Positions 57,764-64,000 of a DNA stretch of 64,000 nt are shown in pieces. The first letter of the stretch is position 1; each line of letters starts with the position of its first letter. The notes under the pieces were generated by a model. It had not been told where the DNA came from. It did no database searches and saw only the letters and a list, made by a program, of their open reading frames with translations. The stretch comes from Rattus norvegicus (taxonomy: Eukaryota; Chordata; Mammalia; Rodentia; Muridae), in contig NC_086020.1 in assembly GCF_036323735.1 (NCBI RefSeq), positions 85,499,710-85,563,709 of the forward strand, written 5' to 3'. Position numbers and translations under genes: made by a program.

Positions 57764-58429
57764 CTATGAAATATGTATGTGTCATTAGTAGAAGAGTCTG
57801 TTCTGAGGTGGGTATGTGAGAATATAGCACCCATCAGAAGTTGTATAGGAATCCTTGCAGAGAGAAAACACTATGCACAAACTTCTGTATTCTAATAGTT
57901 TAAAACAAGTAATGGAGTAGAAGGTCTAGCTTGGGTCAAGCAGTTCATGTAGCAGCTCAGACAGGTAAGTTTAGCTATCACCCCTTATCAAGGAAACTTC
58001 TTGATGGAGGCTATTACAGATATTCACAAGTGCTCAAAATGCAGAGAATTTAGCAACTGTGGAATGCCCAACTACAATCAATACATCCATAATAGAACTC
58101 TTACACGTAAGGCTCAGGGAGCAGGTCAGAAGAGAACCAAGCTGTCTGCTAGGAGATGGTGTCTTCTAGACATGACAAAAATGATGACATGCTGCACCCA
58201 TGAAATCTAAACAAGACTGAGTGGTACTTAAGGCTTCCTGTTTCTTGACTAGGGCACTGTTTCCCAGCTGTAAAAGCCATTGAAATAAGTCCTTATGAAT
58301 TGGGAAAATTTTGTATAACATGTTTAATAAAAGACCTACATGAAAAACACATTTAAACATTGCACTCACACTTAGGTGCTACTTATAGATCACAGTTAAT
58401 AAATATTGCCATTTACTGTATTTTATTCA

Positions 58430-58432
<3 letters not shown>
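57764..58432. repeat. Probable dispersed rodent repeat of unassigned family, then non-coding
   Basis: The part 57,995-58,215 ('gatggaggctattacagatattcacaagtgctcaaaatgcagaga', 'aactcttacacgtaaggctcaggga', 'gtcttctagacatgaca') looks like a diverged rodent retroelement body. I cannot name it. Confidence 0.4.

Positions 58433-58482
<50 letters not shown>
58433..58482. repeat. (CA)n microsatellite
   Basis: About 25 CA units. Confidence 0.97.
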
Positions 58483-58485
<3 letters not shown>

Positions 58486-58767
58486 TGTAAAATTATAAAA
58501 TTGCTGTCTTTTACCCCACACTAGATCCGGCACCTAGGTGCCCCAAAATATCTGGTAGATATCTTCATCTCAGTCAGCAAAGCCTCTCACCCACTTTGCT
58601 CTATCCCATATCACACTGCCAATGACTTCTCTCTGAGCCTGGCAACAATCTCTCTACCCATCTAGTTCCCAAGGCAGGCTGCCACCATACACATGTCTCC
58701 AGCCACCACATACTCTCTTGAACTTAAATTGCCACATGAAAGAACACACAACACAATAACATCTGAT

Positions 58768-59034
58768 CCAATTGATGATATATAATTTGCTCATCTAGAC
58801 ACACAAAGCCCTGTACACATCCATCCCTTAAAAATATTCATAACAATCTGTAAAGGTATAGAGAGGAATCTTAACATCTGTTTTCATGTTCTCCCATCTG
58901 CTTCTCGCTCTCTCTTCCTGTTCCAGTCTCCTCCTCTTCCCTCAAACGTTTCTCCCACCCATCCTTGCTTCTTGTTCAATGACAGGCCTCATTCTATCTT
59001 GTACCTGACTTCACCTGTATGACATCATCCTCCC

Positions 59035-59036
<2 letters not shown>
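58768..59036 (+). repeat. Unassigned dispersed repeat, copy 2
   Basis: Counterpart of 13,395-13,678; ends directly in a (CA)n tract. Confidence 0.7.

Positions 59037-59084
<48 letters not shown>
59035..59084. repeat. (CA)n microsatellite
   Basis: About 25 CA units directly abutting the dispersed repeat. Confidence 0.97.
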
Positions 59085-59090
<6 letters not shown>

Positions 59091-61330
59091 TTTTTGCTCC
59101 TTTATTGTGTGAATAACCTTATTCTACATGTAATTCTTCATAGGAGCTGATTTTTGGATAACCAAAGCTAACTCTTTTGGCTCTTTTGATTTTCTGATTT
59201 GACACCGAGAAACAACCTACTGCTTTAGTAGTCTTGTGTGTCATTTCCTAACAGTAATTTGGTTTCTATGGTAAAGACAGCTCTTAAGTCATCAAAGACC
59301 CATGCATATTTCCCAATTTTCCAAAGTGCAACTATTCTGATGCCTGCATTTTTGTAGATACAGTTACATGGTTGACTTTGATCCAATTGGATAGAGACAA
59401 GTGATAATTATGCCACTGTTAGGCCTGATTTTTAAAGGCCACAGAAAGACCCTCCACTGTGTCCCTTCTCCATAGCTGGGAAGTCTTCAGGATAAAGTGA
59501 TCTCAAGTGCCAGGGTTTTATATTGACCATGTTTCCAATTGCATCAGACCTTAGTGCAATTAACTAGAGCAAGAAATAGCTTTCTGCTACTTTGTCACCA
59601 AGATCCCATGTCTACTTTCCCATGACCACTATGATTATTTTTGCAACCAACAATTAGTTCTTGCTAACCATCTTAATCCCTTCTTTGTTGAAAAGCTTCA
59701 CAGTATATACAGATAGGATATCAATATGTGAACCAGCTAAGCAATCTATCTTCAATGTATTCATTATATGTTATAAGAACACTAGGAACTTCCCACTTGG
59801 TTAAAAGTTCTTCATTATCTGGCTGTGGAGAACAAAGGAACTCACCTGCACAGACAGAGCCTGGCAGGGGTTCAGATTTCAGACTCTCTTAATTTGCTGG
59901 TGCTTTGCATCTTTCCTTTGAATGTAGCATCAAACAAAGGTGAAAGATTGATGGACATAGAAAGAGAATCAGCCTTCAAGTGCCTTCCGTGATCCATAGC
60001 AGTCCTGCCAATTAGAAATATGCCAGAACACACAGCCTCCTTGTGGGAAGCCTGCGCTATGTGGTGTCCTCTGCCATGAGATGTTGTGTAGCTGACATAA
60101 ATGAAGAAGGACACAGCATGCTCCAGGGTACACTGCTGGAAAGTTCAGCAGGAGGTCACTCTGCCTTTCAGCTCTAGAGTTGAGGCCTTGGGTGGGGGGA
60201 CTTTCACTGATGGGAAATGGCTTTATTCCTTTCTCATTAAAGTGGCTTCTGCGTGACCCTTCAACGTTCTCTGTAGTTAAACAAAGTTGACTTTCTCCTT
60301 CCGTCTATAGGTCTTAAATCTATTTTAAAAGAAGAAACAATATAGCATTTTCAAAGCCAATATTACTTTTGCTCTCAGTGTTTTTTTTTTTTTTTTTTAG
60401 AAAAACAAATCGAGTCACACCTTGCCTGCTTTTCTTTTATTGAGGGAAACATGCAGAGAGAAGTCCACTACTACTTTCTGTTTAATTTTTTTTCCTTAGG
60501 GTTGTTGTTTTCCAACGGAGTTGGACTTAGAAGTTACCCTGCTACACTGTTCTCATGGCATTCCCTCCTCATGGAGTACAAGGGTTCCTGTTGCTTCTTA
60601 AAGGGTGTTGTATAAAACATGAGATTTAAACGGGTGATAAAATCGTTAGAGTACGGGTTATCTGTAAGAGAGGAACCAGAAATGCAGTTATGTCATTCTT
60701 CCATATCCATTACTTCACTTGAAAAACTAAATGTAGAATCCTGTGCTTCCTGGTCTGATTGGCACACATTATTAGAGTCACTGCAATGGAACTACTCCTC
60801 ACTTAAATACAGTGACTTCACCTGAGTTCCATATAGAAGGCAGCAATTACTTGTTTATTGGTCAAACAAATGTAAAGGGGCCATCCACATGATGATAGTG
60901 CACCATGTAGAGGGTGGGCTTCTCTCTAATGTGATGACTTTCAGAGGAAAACACTGTGGTGCCAAGGGCAGTTTCATCTGTCCCCTTCCATATGAGAGTG
61001 TATGAAAGTTTCAGCCACTGTGTGATGTGGTGTAAGATGAGGATGAGCTCACAGTACTAGGGCTTGGAATTAGGCTAAACATGACCTGGGGGCTGTTTCC
61101 ATTTAAGAAAGGTCAAGTACAGAATGTGTTCCTTTCTCCTATACCTTTGAGTGCAACCCCGAAGAACCAGGCTTTTCTTATTATTATTTCCTCTATGTAA
61201 GTAAGAGGTAGATGCCATGAGTGTCAGACATTGTGTCACTGTGACAGAATAACCAACAAGCAACTTACAAGGAGGTGTCAGCTCTACCACATCAGGAGCA
61301 TGGTGAAAAGTACTTTAAATCATCCTATAA
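59085..61330. other. Non-coding stretch
   Basis: No gene seen. A poly(T) run of about 19 bases at 60,381-60,399 may be the tail of a lost minus-strand retrocopy, but no body is recognised next to it. Confidence 0.4.
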
Positions 61331-61675
61331 GTTAATTTTCTGTTGCTGTCATTAAATACCACGACCATGACACCTTTAGAAAGGAAGAGTTCATTCTGGT
61401 GTTCTGTTTCAAGGGGAGAATCCATCATGTCATGGAAAGCATGGCATGGTGACAGGAGCAATGAGTGAACTGATCATGTTCCCAGCCACATACATGGAAC
61501 AGAGGGAGAACAGAGTATTAAGACCAGGCTACAAATCCTTAAGCCTACTCGTAGTGACATACTTCTACTAGCAAGCTTCTACCTCCTTAATGTTTTCCAA
61601 AAAAAAAAAAAACCCAACAGGGAACAGGTATTCAATACCTGAGCCTATGGAAAACATTTTTCATCCAAGCCACTA
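61331..61675 (-). mobile_element. MaLR-type LTR, diverged
   Basis: The plus strand is antisense: 'ctgttgctgtcattaaataccacgaccatg', 'agaaaggaagagttcattctgg', 'gtttcaaggggagaatccatcatg', 'acctgagcctatgg', 'tcatccaagccact'. This is the order of a rodent MaLR LTR different from the MT-like one at 5,865. Confidence 0.65.
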
Positions 61676-63130
61676 AAATTATGGAACACAAAACCATAAA
61701 GGACAGTTTACAGGGATGGTCCAGGGAAGTATCTAGCCCCAGAGATTCATCCATGTCACCTACTTCTTCTAAGAGCCCTGCTTTCTACTTATGCCAATTT
61801 CCAGTAGCATCATGATTACTAGGAATACAATGTAGGATTTATTCTCTCATTAAGTCATGGGCCTTCATGATGTATTTACCTCTTACACACACACCCGGAG
61901 ATGTATTGTTCTAGTCTTAAGCCAATCGAGTTGACACCAATGACTCACCTTCACACTGCCATTGCATGCATATGACACACATAAAGGAACAATGAGGGAA
62001 CACTTATTTTGACAATTTCATACCTCAATAATATGTATTTTCTCTATGCCAATAGTCATTGGCTCATTTTAATATGAATATAATATTTTTATGCTTGCAA
62101 GGAAATTATTTTGACAATGTTAGTCATTGAAGTCATGGTCTTGTGCATGCTAAGCAATCACTGTACTACTAAACTACATCACCAACTATTGAGAAATTTT
62201 TAAAAGTTAAGATTTTAAAATGATTCCTGCTTGAGTCAAGATTGGTACCCTCAGACTCATTGTTATAGGATTATAAGCACAAATGGAGGCAGGAGACTAT
62301 CTCTAGACTGAAGCAAAGAAGCCTTGAATCAGAGTCGTGTAGTCTTTGGTGATATGCAAACCTGGCCTGAGTCTGCAGGAGAGAATGAACATGGGTAACT
62401 AGAAGTGGACCATGGGAGACTGCCCAGGGGAGTGCCAACATTCATGAGTTAACCTGGGATGGAAGTTCTCCTGATAATCCAGGGTCCATTACCCTGGTCC
62501 ATTACTGTACATTCATATGGAGAGAGAATACTTTCTCTTAACTCGCTGGCTTTCAGAGGCAAAACATTAAGTACTTCCAGTAACTAGAAGCCAAGGAAAG
62601 AATATGGAAGGCTGAAATTGGAAGCAGAAAACAGATAAGGCACTGCTGCCAGACTCTGCTCCCTCTCCAGGGATATCTTTCCCCTTTACTCTTATCATCT
62701 TTTATGTAATACCCAAAGTCAACTTGACATGCCAGCTCTAGACTACTCTGTTCCTATTCTCTCTTAAATGCTTTTATCTTTTCTTATTTTTTTTTCTATT
62801 TTTTTCTTTTTCTCTTTCCTTTTGATTGATTTTCTCCACAGAATGCTGTTGTAGCTTCACTGAATGGATTCTCTATGTCTCTAAATTTATCTCAGTCTGA
62901 TTTTTTTCTCATGAAGATTCTTAGGTCTGCTCTTTTGATAATATCTATTTTGACAGTATCTCAAATGCTTTGGGACACTGTGGTTAGTTTCATTTACATT
63001 TTTCCTTATCGACGTTTGAATGTAGTGTTTCATGCCTCTCAGGCATCCATAGATATCTTTCTTCTGCTTGAATGAGTCTATTGGAGGTTATTTTGACTGT
63101 GTTTTTATTTGATTCATTGAGCTTTTTCTT
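61676..63130. other. Non-coding, with an ID-like fragment
   Basis: Minus-strand ID/tRNA-like text at 62,125-62,190 ('cttgtgcatgctaagcaatcactgtactactaaactacatcacc'), old and degraded. Nothing else recognised. Confidence 0.45.
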
Positions 63131-63456
63131 TCCAAAATGTATGTGTATACATATGTACATACATACATACATACATATATACACACATACATACAAACAT
63201 ACACACATACATATTTTATCAAAATCTAAGTTTTCTTGAAGAATGTTCATTCCATGTTCATGACTTTTATCTACATGGCCAACTTTCTCAGCCAGTTTTC
63301 TGACTTCTTCCCAGATGTTGCTAACTTTTCTTTCTGGGTCTTTATTGAATGTATCCACTTGTTTGTGTCTTCTTTAAGGTCATTTAGGTTTTTTTTTCCA
63401 ATACAGAAACTTCTGAAATCTTCTCTAGGCCCTTTATCTAGTTCAGGATCTTTCAT
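62990..63456 (-). pseudogene. Possible coiled-coil (L1/HAL1 ORF1-like) relic
   Basis: Two overlapping minus-strand frames are Lys/Glu-rich with coiled-coil character: 63,456-63,271 (KNLNDLKEDTNKWIHSIKTQ) and 63,358-62,990 (VRKLAEKVGHVDKSHEHG). A (TACA)n tract interrupts them. The style recalls the coiled coil of L1-type ORF1, but no RRM or other L1 block flanks it, so this is only a suggestion. Confidence 0.25.
63138..63212. repeat. (TACA)n/(CATA)n microsatellite
   Basis: Alternating TACA and CATA units over about 75 bp. Confidence 0.92.
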
Positions 63457-63479
63457 TTTAGCAGTTGTGGAGCTATGAT

Positions 63480-64000
63480 GACCTTGGAGAAGTCATGTGA
63501 CTGACTTGAACTTTTTTGTGTTTCTTATAATTCTCGTGATTTGTGCCTCTATTGGTTTAGGTATTTCTTCTATATTGGAGATAAACTTCTTATCAAGCAC
63601 CTTGTCTTGAAGGATCAATACTCAGTATCATTCACTGCAGAGAAAGCTACTATCATTTTAGCAACAGTATCAAAGTATAAAAAGTAGAAATTTATTTGAC
63701 AATTATAGCCCAAGGATGTATCACCTATGACCATTGGCAAACTACTTTAGAATGCCTGTAAAGTTGGTTTAGAATAAGTTTAGAAATACTAAATTAATGA
63801 AATAAAAGGTGGGGAGAAATAGAGCAAAAGCAAGGTTAAATGAAATGGGAAAAAAATGAGAAGTGGTAAAGAGAGTTATAGAGTAGAAGGGAAAAAGACT
63901 AAAAGACTGAAAGAGCCACAAGAAAAATCAAGCCAAAATTTCCCAATATGGAAAAAGACAAAATTATAATAAAGTAAATAAAAATAAAATATGACTACTT
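63480..64000. other. AT-rich non-coding end of window
   Basis: No gene. The last 250 bases are A-rich and purine-rich. Confidence 0.45.

Overview
The window looks like rat (Rattus) genomic DNA, from a gene-poor and retroelement-rich region. Evidence for rat: a young tRNA-Ala-derived ID SINE with perfect target-site duplications, rat-type LINE-1 5'UTRs and G-rich 3'UTRs, B1/B2/B3/B4 SINEs, rodent MaLR LTRs and many CA/GA microsatellites. No intact host protein-coding gene could be supported. The only host-gene-like trace is a short minus-strand relic near 39.5 kb that resembles the last exon of the prolactin family, and it is tentative.

Layout. Positions 1-3.5 kb hold the 3' part of a decayed plus-strand L1 (called L1-A). 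From 3.5 to 14.5 kb there is non-coding DNA with a solo MaLR LTR, an ID SINE, two older L1 3' ends, a 37-bp exact duplication, a 56-bp minisatellite and dispersed repeats. From 14,578 to 21,119 lies a near-full-length plus-strand L1 (L1-B) with 5'UTR, ORF1, ORF2, 3'UTR, a 14-bp target-site duplication and about 85 bp of foreign DNA between two A-tracts (a 3' transduction). From 21,761 to 28,137 lies a second near-full-length L1 (L1-C) on the minus strand. B and C face each other tail to tail across about 0.64 kb, making an inverted repeat with arms of about 6.4 kb. From 28 to 45.8 kb there is mostly unique or anciently derived DNA with scattered SINEs, old L1 pieces and microsatellites.

From 45.8 to 54.6 kb there is a nested retroelement. 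An ERVL/MaLR-type element (LTRs 45,804-46,118 and 54,275-54,583, Leu-type primer site) was split exactly at its LTR/primer-site border by a 6.3-kb class I gammaretrovirus-like provirus (46,122-52,452) with a 4-bp AGAA duplication. The provirus has 606-bp LTRs that differ at one base, an exact 18-nt tRNA-Gly primer site, a splice donor, a TATA box, a poly(A) signal and a polypurine tract. It also has 12 tandem leader repeats built around a 10-nt palindrome. Its coding region is wrecked: frameshifted gag, the RT catalytic core deleted, mutated integrase, and env reduced to its leader. Good cis signals with dead trans functions suggest a non-autonomous element mobilised by a helper.

From 54.6 to 64 kb there are microsatellites, an ancient MLT1 LTR, a class I solo LTR with perfect ends (57,276-57,759), a second copy of an unassigned dispersed repeat, a MaLR-like LTR and an uncharacterised AT-rich tail. 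Family names rest on recalled consensus features, not on a database search.
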